Shown here: piece after piece, positions 30,075 through 39,758 of the stretch
Position numbering within the stretch: position 1 is the first letter of the stretch
Layout of the letters: every line of letters starts with the position of its first letter
Source of the DNA: Epithemia pelagica
Lineage: Eukaryota > Bacillariophyta > Bacillariophyceae > Surirellales > Surirellaceae
Reading direction: 5' to 3'
Assembly (NCBI GenBank): GCA_946965045.2
Contig: OX337236.1
Coordinates: 620,001-684,000 of the forward strand
DNA length: 64,000 nucleotides
Made by a program: the position numbers and the translations under genes
The notes under the pieces: model-generated
What the model was told of the DNA's origin: nothing
What the model saw: only the letters and a program-made list of their open reading frames with translations
The model's database searches: none

Positions 30075-30662
30075 ATGTTTCTCATTCATTCGTACCATCA
30101 CACTCCTGTTACCAGTCTCTTTGATGATTTGTTGGCCTTTGACTCCTGCAATGGACCAAGACTTTGCTTGAAACGAACCGCGGAGACCGAACCGCAAGAC
30201 GATGATGACAAGGCAAGCCACAGCAGTGAAAATCACGTTCGACTCTCGGTGGATGTTCCGGGTGTCAAACTTGCTGATTTGCAAGTCTCGGTCAAGGACG
30301 ATGAGGGGTCCATTCACATTGTTGGACATCGAACCGTCCTGGGCGCCGAGGGCAAAGTTGTCAAGCGATCCAAAATTGAAAAGCGTCTTTTCCTCAATCC
30401 TCAAACCACCGACGTGTCCCTACTCAAGGCCCATTTAGTGGATGGCGTCTTGACTCTGGAAGCACCCAAGAAGCCCAAGGTGGAAGCGCGCACCATTCCA
30501 ATTCTGGTTTCCAGTGAAGCACCAGTGGCAGCACCACAGCTCAAGGCGGCGACAAAGGCAACCGTTGAAACCGTGCAACAAGACACGAGCGCTGCGAATC
30601 CTCCAAAGGACAAAAAGAGCAACACTACCAAGAAGAATGAGGTAGAGCCGGAATCAAAGTAG
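30075..30662 (+). CDS. small heat-shock protein (Hsp20 / alpha-crystallin)
   Basis: The protein has 195 residues. The alpha-crystallin domain spans about 55-135: VRLSVDVPGVKLADLQVSVKD starts it, and it ends with AHLVDGVLTLEAPKK, the V/L-D/N-G-V-L-T-L motif that defines the family. A short N-terminal arm begins MFLIHSYHH and has a Phe-Asp-Asp motif as in other sHsps. The C-terminus is extended by about 55 residues rich in Ala, Lys and Thr, with an IPI-like motif (TIPILV) for oligomer contacts. It acts as an ATP-independent holdase, probably cytosolic because no presequence is seen. It shares its upstream region with the ER DnaJ gene. Confidence 0.9.
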   Translation: MFLIHSYHHTPVTSLFDDLLAFDSCNGPRLCLKRTAETEPQDDDDKASHSSENHVRLSVDVPGVKLADLQVSVKDDEGSIHIVGHRTVLGAEGKVVKRSKIEKRLFLNPQTTDVSLLKAHLVDGVLTLEAPKKPKVEARTIPILVSSEAPVAAPQLKAATKATVETVQQDTSAANPPKDKKSNTTKKNEVEPESK

Positions 30663-31046
30663 CCGGTGTAACAAAGCTAAGCTGATTAGTGAATTTAAAG
30701 TCGGGCTTGAACTGTTTGAAAATGTGCTTCGGCATTCTCCTACATTCAAAATCTAGTGAGAACTTATAACTACAAACACCCGTCTCTGTAGAAATCATGA
30801 TAGAATTGGTGCACCCATTGCAACCATTCGACAAGTGTGATGCAAGAAAACAAACGGGGAACCATATTCATCGTTCACTCGCTTCACAGTCATTGGTCCC
30901 TCCTTTGGAACACAGCGTGGGTGGTTGAAAACGCCTTGAGCGGTCCGCAGTGTCCAACGATCATGACATTGCAAGAATCCATGATAAAATCAAATTTCTG
31001 TTTGTAAACAGCTTGTCCACGCTCTTTTTTTCTTCTTTTCTCTCTC
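30663..31046. other. convergent intergenic region
   Basis: The 384-bp stretch lies between the 3' ends of the Hsp20 gene and the minus-strand TAF7 gene. No gene or repeat was found. Confidence 0.5.
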
Positions 31047-32279
31047 TCAAAGTTCATTGAAATCCAATTCCAAATCTTTGAAAAAGTCATCGTCCATGGC
31101 GACATCTCCAATCAAGTCGTCGGCATTCATGGCCGTCATGGCGGCTTGGGTAATGGGATCGACTTCTTCGGCCGTGGGTGTATTCTTTTTGGAGGCAATG
31201 CCCTTTTTCTTGGGTTTGGCGTCGGTCGACGATTCCACCACCGCCTTTTCGTCCGCCTGTTGTTGCTGCTGTTGTTGTTTTTTGTTGCGTTTTTGTTGCT
31301 TCTTTTCCTTTTTTTCCAGGGATTCTCGTTTCTTTTGGGCCGCCTGTTCTTGTTCCAATTTTTGTTGGGCCAAGGCTTGTTGTTGGGCCTGCAAGTCTTG
31401 TTGCTTTAATTCTTGAATTTCGGCTGGTGTCAAAAACAATTCGGGATGATTGGTGGCCAAGGGATCGTCGACATCAAATTCCACTCCATCTGGTTGTTTC
31501 CCTCCATCGTCCATCCAGGGTTCGTAATCCACCACGACTTCTTCCACATCTTGCAAAATTTTGGTCGTGGAGGCCAAGGAGGGCAACTTGTTGCGTTTGG
31601 TTTGACTATTGCTGCCAGCAGTCGTACTAGTGGAATTGCCTTTTTCATCCTTTTGCAATTGTTCCATGAGTTGGGTAATTTCTTCTTCGACATCGGCCAC
31701 GGCCGTTCGGGGCGGAGCCACAGCCTTTTGTTCGCGGGCGGCAAAGCGTCGTTCCACGACGCGTTTCATTGGTGGTGTCAAGCCCGACGGATGATAGGAG
31801 GGAAATCCTTCCAAGGGTTTTTCTTCCGCTTCCTCCAAGGCATAATCATCTTCGTAGACAATCAACATTTGGGCCACATCTTGACACTTGTAATACTGGG
31901 CATGATCGACCGTTTTGTGAAGTTCCACCGGACAGGGTAAATTGACCAATTTGGCTGGATACGTGGCACCATCGCAGTGAAAATTCCACAAGGTCTTGTT
32001 GCGAGCCGTCGTGGGTTCACACGAGACGCCTTCCAAATCCCAAAACAAGTCGGATGCGGAGGACGACGACGCGGTGGTGGTGGGAGTCGTACTGCTGCCG
32101 CTCGTCGTGGCCGTGGTCGTCAATCGACTTCCTCCACCGCCCGACGACGGTGTGGGAGCCGTTCCCGAGGCGACCGAGTCTTCCAAATCTCTCATTTTTT
32201 CACGCAAGCGTTCCTCCAAGCGGGGTACCAAAATCCGTAACACCAAGGTCCGATCGCGAATGGGCGCTCGATCACTCAT
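31047..32279 (-). CDS. TAF7: TFIID subunit TAF7 (TAFII55)
   Basis: The protein has 410 residues from the ATG at 32279. The TAFII55 N-terminal domain (about 1-185) starts with RTLVLRILVPRLEERLRE and has the diagnostic ATYPAKLVNLPCPVELHKT and KCQDVAQMLIVYED, then HPSGLTPPMKRVVERRF. TAF7 sits on TAF1 in TFIID and restrains its activity before initiation. The C-terminal half is a Gln/Lys coiled coil with an acidic end (DDFFKDLELDFNEL). The open frame extends upstream to a false start (32534), but a CTATATATAG box at 32396-32405 lies downstream of that, so 32279 is the better start. A Ser/Thr/Gly-rich insert interrupts the conserved domain. Confidence 0.88.
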   Translation of the reverse strand: MSDRAPIRDRTLVLRILVPRLEERLREKMRDLEDSVASGTAPTPSSGGGGSRLTTTATTSGSSTTPTTTASSSSASDLFWDLEGVSCEPTTARNKTLWNFHCDGATYPAKLVNLPCPVELHKTVDHAQYYKCQDVAQMLIVYEDDYALEEAEEKPLEGFPSYHPSGLTPPMKRVVERRFAAREQKAVAPPRTAVADVEEEITQLMEQLQKDEKGNSTSTTAGSNSQTKRNKLPSLASTTKILQDVEEVVVDYEPWMDDGGKQPDGVEFDVDDPLATNHPELFLTPAEIQELKQQDLQAQQQALAQQKLEQEQAAQKKRESLEKKEKKQQKRNKKQQQQQQQADEKAVVESSTDAKPKKKGIASKKNTPTAEEVDPITQAAMTAMNADDLIGDVAMDDDFFKDLELDFNEL

Positions 32280-33083
32280 GACGTTTCTGTTCCAGGTCAA
32301 ATAGTTTTGGTTTGATGTTTTTGCTGTTTGTCTTTTTGTCTTTTTGGCTTTTTGGATTCTAATCTCCTCTGCAAGATAGAGATTGGTGATCGTGGCTATA
32401 TATAGAGTGGAATGGATCAATCTCTCGTGTCGATGGGACCTTTCTCGAGTGTCTCGCCATCTTCTGGATGCTGCACCCACCACCCACGTTTCGCGCTGAG
32501 GTCGTGCCGACCATGGCACCCATTGCCATGCCACCGACCGTCCGTCCGTCCGTCCGTGGCGCGACTGGTGGTCGTGGTCCCACTATGTACACGTGTCCTC
32601 GCGCCTACCGGCACGTGTCTCACGAGTATTCTGCTTTAAGTATCTTACTTGTACTTTTCCTGTTTGTACTTACGAATACGAATAGACTACTACGCCAGCC
32701 ACGTGCCATTTGCGCGCCGTGACGACTCCTCTCTACTCGTAGTGATGCCCTATAGCAATGCCCCTATGAAAGTTAAGACCAAGACCAAAACGGAGGTGCG
32801 CCATACCAGTTTGTGGTCCCATTTTAGGGATTGATTCGTTCCGCAAAATGGATGCGTTAGAGGGAGTCGTTTTCAAGGACACGACAACAAAACAAAGACA
32901 ACAGAATCGAGTCAAGAGTATCATTGTTGTCGATCCGTTTGAGTAGTAGTAGTTCCGTGGGAACCAAACGCATTGATTGGAGAGGAGACAAACAGCCGAA
33001 GCAACAGCAGGAGCAGCAAACAAGAGATCTTTCTGCATCGTTGGCCAAAGTGAGCTAGGACGAGGACCCTATCCATCCGTATC
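32280..33083. promoter_or_regulatory. divergent upstream region between TAF7 and the SET/aminopropyltransferase gene
   Basis: The 804-bp interval separates ATGs at 32279 (minus) and 33084 (plus). CTATATATAG at 32396-32405 is a palindromic TATA candidate about 117 bp upstream of the TAF7 start. A short CCGT tandem (32538-32554) is present. No gene is credible here. Confidence 0.45.
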
Positions 33084-36000
33084 ATGAGGGTGACGGCATT
33101 GGTGTCGTTGGTACAATGGTACATTGTGTCGTCCACGTGGGCAGCCGGTGGCGACGTGAATGCCCACTTGGCTTTGGCCGAAGACCCAGAGGCCTCGTTA
33201 GTGGACCACCAACAAGAGGACGACAAGGATGACAAGACGACCGCTGCGGACCAACCAGAATCGTTGTTGGAGGTGGGCCGTCGTCAATTGGACTGGATCC
33301 GATCCAAACCGAATGGCTTTGTCCATGAGCATTTTGACTTGCGACCCTACAATCCGGAGGATCCCAGTTCGCCCTTGGGCGTCTTTGCCGGCGCTGATTT
33401 GGCCAAGGGTGACTTGTTGTTTCGCGTGCCGCGCGAGTGTTTGATTGCCACCTACGACAATGATATTTGCGATACGGTGCAAGCCTTGGTGACGGAATTG
33501 GAATTGGGCAATGAATCGCGGTACGAACCCTACGTGTCTTATTTGCAACGACAAGCGCCGGGACAATTGCCCACGGCCTGGACCACGGCCGGTCAAGCCC
33601 TCTTGCAGTCCTTGTTGGGCGAGGGGGCCTTGCCACCCCGCGATGCCACGGCCGTCGACTGGGGCTGTCACAATGCCAATGATCCACCCCATGTCCAACA
33701 TGCGGCCATGTTGTTGATTCAACGGGGATGGGATGAATTGCTCATTCCCATTTATGACTTGTTGGGACATCGCAATGGCGAGTATTGGAGCAATACCAAC
33801 ATGGCACCGGGCGCTTCGGTACACGATCGGAGTCAACCAATCGAAGTGTTTGCCGCCCGCGATATTCGCCAGGGCGAAGAACTCTATGGTTCCTACGATC
33901 AATGCAATGATTGTGGCGGTCGGACCGATTCCTATGGCACGGCGGAAATTTTGCGCGATTATGGCTTTGTCGAAGACTATCCGCAAAAGTGGATCTTTCC
34001 CAAACAACGCATTTCCTTTTCGTTGGATTACACCTATACCAAGGACAGCAATGGGACAGTGGTGGAAATCCACACGGAGGATTTGCAACTGCATTGGCAT
34101 TCCGCTCCCCTCAAGGAACGTCATGTGCCCTTTTTTGCACAGCAAGTCGCACGCTTGATCGAATTTGGGCAAACAACCTTTTCGAGCCAAAACAAGCAGC
34201 ACGAATTGGGCATTCCGGATTTGGAATGGCGCTTGTTGGTTCAATATCATGCCGCACTCTTGACGGCCCTGCAAAAACTGGTCCAAGTCTCCTCGCCGAA
34301 ATCGAACCACGACAACAAAAAACCCAACACAACAAGTCCGGACCAGAGCCATAAGGATCGTCCTCACATGGTCGTTCCGAATCCTCGTCTCGAGTTGGAT
34401 CATGGACAACGTCAAGTGGACTGGGTCCGATCCATGGGGGGCTTTGTCAATAGCAAATTGGACATTCGACGAGCCAATCCCAACGATCCCACCTCCCCCT
34501 ACGGCGTCTATGCCACCCAAGAAATTGCCGCCCATGAACTGCTCCTGAGTATTCCCCGCGACTGCTTGATTACCAACCCCAATGACGATACCTGTGAATC
34601 CGTCGATATTTTGGCGCACGAATTTTACTTGGGTGACCACTCGCGCTTTGAACCCTACGTGACGTATCTGTTGGAAACCCAACCCTATGCCCAAGTCCCC
34701 GCCTTGTGGTCCCAACCCGCCAAACGATTGTTGCTTCGCATTGTCCTGGAAGGCAATATGGAGGATCTCGATGATGACGATTTGGATGACTTGATGGAGG
34801 AGGAGGATTTGCGCGTGGATTTGCCACCCCGACACTTGACGGATCCGGGATGGATTGGCTGTACCAAGTTTGAGGACCCCTCCACACCCCTGTTGCATCG
34901 CCATGCGGCCATGCTATCGCATCAACGAGGATGGGATGAAGTCATGATTCCCGTCTTTGATCTCATGAATCATCACAATGGACGTCAGTTTTTGAATACC
35001 CAGGAAAGTCATTCCATTCATGATACCAGCCAGGATGTGGAGGTGGAAACGACGCGCGTCATTGCGGCAGGAGAAGAATTGTATACCACCTACGATGGTT
35101 GTACCGATTGTGGCCGACGCACCTTTACCTATGGGACGGCCGAACTCTTTCGCGATTATGGCTTTGTCGAAGCCATGCCACAAAAATGGCTCTTTCCCCA
35201 ACACAAGATGCGCTTCACCTTGGATTACAAGTACGAACGTGACGGTTCCGTCCTGGACCCGAACGATTTGCAATTGCAATGGTTGGGCCGCGATCGTCCG
35301 GGACCCAATGCCCGCGAATTTTTGGAAGATCATGTCGAACGATTGCAAGACTTGCAAGCCACGGCATTGTCCTCCTTGGACTTGTATCCCACTCTGCCGC
35401 AATTTGAATGGGACTCCATTCGAGAATACCATGGCGCCTTGTTGACTGCTCTGAAAACGGCCCTTCAAGTTTTGGATCAAGAAGAACAAGCCGCTACCGG
35501 CGAAACCTGTCCCGATGGCAGCGATTCCTGTCAAGCGTCCGTGTCCAATGGCCGATACCATGCCTTGGACGAAATGTTTGACGACGAAGGTTACAATTCC
35601 TACGTGTGCAAGGTCGATTGGAGTTTTCCCACCTACGATCGCGTGGCGAAATGGAAATCGCAATATCAAAAAATCTTTTTTGTCGAAGACCCGCAAACGC
35701 ACGATGTCTGTTTTGAATTGGACAGTACCTATCAAATTTGTGGCTGTTATCGACCGCATTACCACGAAATGGGGACCCATTATCCCGCCAGTTTCTTGCC
35801 CCAACTCAAACGTGTCTTGTGGGTGGGTGGTGGAGATTCCATGTTGTTGCATGAAATTATCAAGTACAATCCCTCCTTGGAATTGGCCATTGGATTGGAA
35901 TTGGATCAAAAGGTAACGCGTGGTAGTTTCAAGTACTTTGGAACACAACCGCATTGGGACCGTCATGACAAGGTCCAGTGGTGGTATGGGGATGCGGCCA

Positions 36001-38024
36001 AGAGTCTCCTCATGCTCCCCAAGGAATGGTTTGGTACCTTTGACTTGGTCCTGGTCGATTTGAGTGAAACTGTCATGAGCAACTCGGTCACCAAGGAACT
36101 CGACATTATGGCCGCCCTTTCCTTGCTTCTCAAACCCGATGGTATCTTTATGAAGAATGAAATTTATTTTGATCATTTGCACGACCTGTTCAAGTACAGT
36201 ATGCATCTGCATGTGTACGATGTTCCCGTCTTGTGCTCGCAATCCTTCATCTTTGGAAGCAACTCGATTGACTTTATGAAACAAAAACTTACCAATCACG
36301 GAACCAAGGACAATCTTGTGTTCAAGCCCATTGACGAGCTTGACAATCGATACTTTGAAGTGCACGAGTATGGAATGAACCCGTATCCGGCTCGTCATTG
36401 TACCGATGAAGCCAATGAACCCGAACCCCAAGAACAAGAAAGCAGTCCGGGTATTCTCATGATCTTGGAAGCCGAGAACGTTGCATTCAAAGGTTTGGCG
36501 TCGATTAATAAAGTATCCAAGCTCGTGGAAAAGACATTAAAGAAGGATGGTCTTACCGTTGTTTCCTCCTTCACGTCCGAATCGGCAGCCACTGTAGTGT
36601 TGGAGGAAGGATATGTGATTGCCCGTACCTGGCCAGAGAATAATTATTGTGCCTTTGACCTTCACTTGTGGAGCAGCTTTGCCAAGATGGAAACCATCAA
36701 GAATTCCTTGATTGAAGCCATGGGCAGCAGTGGACCTCAGTCTTCGTCAGCCTTCCGTATCGTCGCAGGTGGTATGTATGGAATTGGCACATGGAAGAGT
36801 GACAGCACAAGCCGTGGACCCAAGTTGCCGCAATGCGAAAAGGTTGAAGAGGGCCCCCAACGGACCATTCCCATGGACGACAGTCTTGTCCGATCTGTGG
36901 TAAAGGAAAGTTTGGAGTTGGTCATGGAAGAAAATGTCGTGGCCACTGTTCTTTGTGGACCTGAGAGTAGCACCGGGTGTAGCAGCATTGAAGTTGCATC
37001 GCAGCATGCCAAGGTTGCCAAGGTTGTTCCTTTGTGGACCTGCGACGATATTGCGGGCGGAGTGGAGTTCCAACAAGACAGTGGCACTCGCAAGTTTGCT
37101 TGTGAAAAAGAAATGATCAAGACTCTCGAAGACATTGCGTCTGCCAAGAAAAATGTCGGTGTCGTGATTGTCGACCCAAGTACCGAATATGCCATGGCTC
37201 AAATTATGTACAAGATTGCGTCTCGCGGCAAGTACAAGAAAATGTTTTCCGACAACCTTTTGGTATTGGCTCCCATCCTGGACAGTGAACGTGATGGATG
37301 GCGTCGCGTCTTTGTGGACCATTTCCGTGAAATTTATCACCAAATGCCCCTGTTCCGCTCCGAGGTGCTGTACAATACCACTTCAAGTAGTTTGGAAATG
37401 GAAACATTTTTGGCTGGAGACGAGACGTTCATTCAACGTGTGAATGATGTCACCACCGCTGTGGAAGAAAGCACGGGCTTGGTTGGTGAGACCCGCATGT
37501 TTGAGGGTGGGCGTTTCCGTACGGTCAAGAACCCCAATCCCAAAGTGTTTGCTTTGCCAGGCGACTACGACCAAAGTGGCCCCTTTGAGCAGTGGACCAC
37601 TCAACAGGCCTTGGCACAACAGACTGTCTTCCAGTTTGAGGTATCCAAGGTAGAAGGAAAGGAATCGATCCAAACAATATTGGATTCGGTACTTGACAAG
37701 ATGGCGATTAAAACCAATGATGCTGCTCGCGGATTTATGGATATTGGTGATGGCTGTGTCGTCTTTAGTGAGCTAAAGGGAGGAAGTGTTGTCGTACTGT
37801 GGGATGGACAAGCCAACATTACCGTCAATCTTTTCCAATTCCAACAGGGCGCCGGATTCTTTACCAAATTCGCCGACGAGTTTGCCAAGACGTCCCCCTT
37901 TACGAAATTGATGCTCCGAGACGAAATGCCACGTGGCTATGGACGCGTGGTCAATTTCTCCCAGGATATTGGAGAACGTCTCGATCCCACCTGGTCCTTG
38001 AGTGTGGTCAAGAGCGTGAAGTAG
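33084..38024 (+). CDS. secreted fusion: SET-SET-aminopropyltransferase-AdoMetDC-like
   Basis: The protein has 1646 residues in one uninterrupted frame. Residues 1-21 form a signal peptide, so it enters the ER. Two SETD3/Rubisco-LSMT-type SET domains follow, each opening with the pattern R/GQ-x-D-W-V/I-R-S: about 62-400 and about 437-800. The second keeps DLMNHHNG near 626 and GEELYTTYD; the first has DLLGHRNG near 226, losing the SAM-contacting Asn. An aminopropyltransferase (spermidine synthase-like) domain covers about 837-1095: VLWVGGGDSM near 910, WYGDAAKS, and VLVDLSET near 988 with the catalytic-type Asp. AdoMet-decarboxylase-like folds follow at about 1120-1235 (RTWPENNYCAFDLHLW) and about 1500-1620 (GCVVFSELKGG), neither with a clear pyruvoyl Ser. 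A role in lysine methylation and polyamine attachment on silica proteins is inferred. Confidence 0.85.
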   Translation: MRVTALVSLVQWYIVSSTWAAGGDVNAHLALAEDPEASLVDHQQEDDKDDKTTAADQPESLLEVGRRQLDWIRSKPNGFVHEHFDLRPYNPEDPSSPLGVFAGADLAKGDLLFRVPRECLIATYDNDICDTVQALVTELELGNESRYEPYVSYLQRQAPGQLPTAWTTAGQALLQSLLGEGALPPRDATAVDWGCHNANDPPHVQHAAMLLIQRGWDELLIPIYDLLGHRNGEYWSNTNMAPGASVHDRSQPIEVFAARDIRQGEELYGSYDQCNDCGGRTDSYGTAEILRDYGFVEDYPQKWIFPKQRISFSLDYTYTKDSNGTVVEIHTEDLQLHWHSAPLKERHVPFFAQQVARLIEFGQTTFSSQNKQHELGIPDLEWRLLVQYHAALLTALQKLVQVSSPKSNHDNKKPNTTSPDQSHKDRPHMVVPNPRLELDHGQRQVDWVRSMGGFVNSKLDIRRANPNDPTSPYGVYATQEIAAHELLLSIPRDCLITNPNDDTCESVDILAHEFYLGDHSRFEPYVTYLLETQPYAQVPALWSQPAKRLLLRIVLEGNMEDLDDDDLDDLMEEEDLRVDLPPRHLTDPGWIGCTKFEDPSTPLLHRHAAMLSHQRGWDEVMIPVFDLMNHHNGRQFLNTQESHSIHDTSQDVEVETTRVIAAGEELYTTYDGCTDCGRRTFTYGTAELFRDYGFVEAMPQKWLFPQHKMRFTLDYKYERDGSVLDPNDLQLQWLGRDRPGPNAREFLEDHVERLQDLQATALSSLDLYPTLPQFEWDSIREYHGALLTALKTALQVLDQEEQAATGETCPDGSDSCQASVSNGRYHALDEMFDDEGYNSYVCKVDWSFPTYDRVAKWKSQYQKIFFVEDPQTHDVCFELDSTYQICGCYRPHYHEMGTHYPASFLPQLKRVLWVGGGDSMLLHEIIKYNPSLELAIGLELDQKVTRGSFKYFGTQPHWDRHDKVQWWYGDAAKSLLMLPKEWFGTFDLVLVDLSETVMSNSVTKELDIMAALSLLLKPDGIFMKNEIYFDHLHDLFKYSMHLHVYDVPVLCSQSFIFGSNSIDFMKQKLTNHGTKDNLVFKPIDELDNRYFEVHEYGMNPYPARHCTDEANEPEPQEQESSPGILMILEAENVAFKGLASINKVSKLVEKTLKKDGLTVVSSFTSESAATVVLEEGYVIARTWPENNYCAFDLHLWSSFAKMETIKNSLIEAMGSSGPQSSSAFRIVAGGMYGIGTWKSDSTSRGPKLPQCEKVEEGPQRTIPMDDSLVRSVVKESLELVMEENVVATVLCGPESSTGCSSIEVASQHAKVAKVVPLWTCDDIAGGVEFQQDSGTRKFACEKEMIKTLEDIASAKKNVGVVIVDPSTEYAMAQIMYKIASRGKYKKMFSDNLLVLAPILDSERDGWRRVFVDHFREIYHQMPLFRSEVLYNTTSSSLEMETFLAGDETFIQRVNDVTTAVEESTGLVGETRMFEGGRFRTVKNPNPKVFALPGDYDQSGPFEQWTTQQALAQQTVFQFEVSKVEGKESIQTILDSVLDKMAIKTNDAARGFMDIGDGCVVFSELKGGSVVVLWDGQANITVNLFQFQQGAGFFTKFADEFAKTSPFTKLMLRDEMPRGYGRVVNFSQDIGERLDPTWSLSVVKSVK

Positions 38025-38783
38025 GAGTGAAACGAGTGGGAAGGTCATTCAATCATGGGAAAACAAACAGGACGGGGTGCACGTAGAGAACCGGAAATGC
38101 ACGACAACCATGGATGGTACACCTAGTCCATCTCCAAAAAGAAAAATCAAACTACCTAGAAACTAAAAAGTGTTATATGTAACCGTATAGGGCCTTGCCC
38201 TTAGACTTGAGGACAGGAAACGAAAAAATTCGAATGCGGCAATTACCACGATACGATGTAGTATAGAGGTCGCCAATGCATTTGAGTTGTAGCACCATTG
38301 ATAGATTTTGTTTTGCGAAGTACCTTTTTCATCCTGATGACACTTCATTTGCACCAGCTATCTAGCCGACAAGGTAGCTAGCAATAGTCTAGCTAGTCTA
38401 TTTGCCGCAGCACAAGGCAGATTGTCCCCTCTAAATTAAGGCACCTAAGTTTTGCCTATCGAAAATAGAAACCACCAAAGTTTAGGTAGACCGACTGCTA
38501 CCATACAATCATCACCTCCCAGCGAGGTTGCCTTCTATTCTGTAATTAGATACTAGAACTATCTCGCTGGGGGTTGTTGTATTCATGAAAAACCTTTTTA
38601 CAATCATCCGTGGCATATTATTGCTACAAATGCGATTTGTTGGAAAGAGGAACAAATTGTTACGACAATGCGTCGAGAAACCGTTTCTTGCCCACTTCAT
38701 GATAATGGAGTGATGAGTTACGCTCATGAAATTGCAAATTCAATCGCAAAAACAAGCCACCACCACCATCTTCTTCTTTTACC
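38025..38783. other. 759-bp gene-free stretch
   Basis: This lies between the stop of the fusion gene and the ATG at 38784, on the same strand. It is AT-richer than the flanking genes and has short TAGCTAG-type repeats near 38358-38398. No coding frame is credible. Confidence 0.5.
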
Positions 38784-39551
38784 ATGTTGGTTTCCCTAGT
38801 TGCCGTGTTCTTTTTCACTGTCGTTGCACCGATGTCCACCGTCGTTGTTACCGCGGAGATTCAAGGCAACGTCACCAGGGCGGAAATCACTAACAAGGCC
38901 GAATGTTCCGTTTCTCGCGCTACATGTAGGACCTGTACTACGGGCGGCCACAATAGCCGCCCGCTACGTCGCACCGCCGTCCGATGAAATGGTGGTGTCC
39001 GCGGCGCGCGTCGTCGCGATCTTTCGAGCGACGGCAACAAAAAGAGAGTTTTGAAGGGCTCGAAGAAGGACTCGAAGAAGGGCTCCGATGAGGGCACGGA
39101 CTCGGACAGAGGTCTGGCTGGAAAACAGGTTGAAGGAACATTGCAATTTGATTTCACAGAGGAAAAAAACTCTTTCGACCCCTCCAACGGCAACGTTCCG
39201 GCAAATGCAGGTCCCCAGCCTTTGACTGTTGTGAGTGATCCTGATGTCCAGGGCTTTGTGGAATTCGAATTTTTTGATACATTTTCTGGCCTTTTGGTGG
39301 ATATCGATGACACCAATATTACCATCCAGCAACCCATTGTCGATGATACTGGAAATGCCAACTCGTGGGAGATTATCTTGGATTTTGAAGATTTAGACAA
39401 GATTAAGGATGTGATTATTGTTTCCGATACATTTGACGGTGGAGTTACGGTCAGTTTCACCGACACGACCATCACCATCTTGTCTCCGGATGTTGATTTT
39501 TTTCTTGACGGTAACGACGAAGTCACCCTTGCCGTTGCAGTTGGAAATTAA
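38784..39551 (+). CDS. small secreted protein with silaffin-like Lys/Ser cluster
   Basis: A signal peptide (about residues 1-24, ending VVVTA) is followed by a short Cys-containing region. The frame then meets UGA at 38985-38987 and reopens in the same frame to 39551. A 123-bp intron, 38926-39048 (GTAGGA to GAGAG), would remove the stop and keep frame; it contains an 8-bp hairpin CGGGCGGC/GCCGCCCG. Either model leads into LKGSKKDSKKGSDEG, a Lys-pair cluster spaced like silaffin pentalysine motifs, then about 140 residues of beta-rich, Asp/Thr/Val-rich sequence with no Cys. I do not recognise the beta domain. Its place just after the polyamine/SET fusion suggests, but does not prove, a silica or cell-wall role. 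Confidence 0.55.
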
Positions 39552-39624
39552 ATAGAGTGAGAAGTGAAAAGTAAGTTCGAAGACACGAGGAAGACAAAGA
39601 GTGGATAACATCTTATATCGAAGC

Positions 39625-39647
39625 GAGAGAGAGAGAGACAGAGAGAG
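39625..39647. repeat. GA microsatellite
   Basis: An imperfect (GA)n tract with one CA interruption lies about 75 bp after the stop of the secreted protein gene. Confidence 0.8.
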
Positions 39648-39758
39648 GCCATGAAAGATAGATTGATAAAAAGAATGATGCCGGCCATTCCAATATTGCG
39701 TCATAAACACAAGACTACAATAAATACAGTGTCTATTATCCAGCAGTACGTTGTACCT

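Noticed and set aside
32279-32534. Longer TAF7 start at 32534
   Set aside because: A good TATA box lies downstream of it, and the extra residues have no similarity to the TAF7 N-terminus.
33198-36437. Two long minus-strand frames (568 and 507 codons) opposite the SET/aminopropyltransferase gene
   Set aside because: They mirror the codon bias of the plus-strand gene, which carries all recognisable motifs; the antisense translations are low-information.
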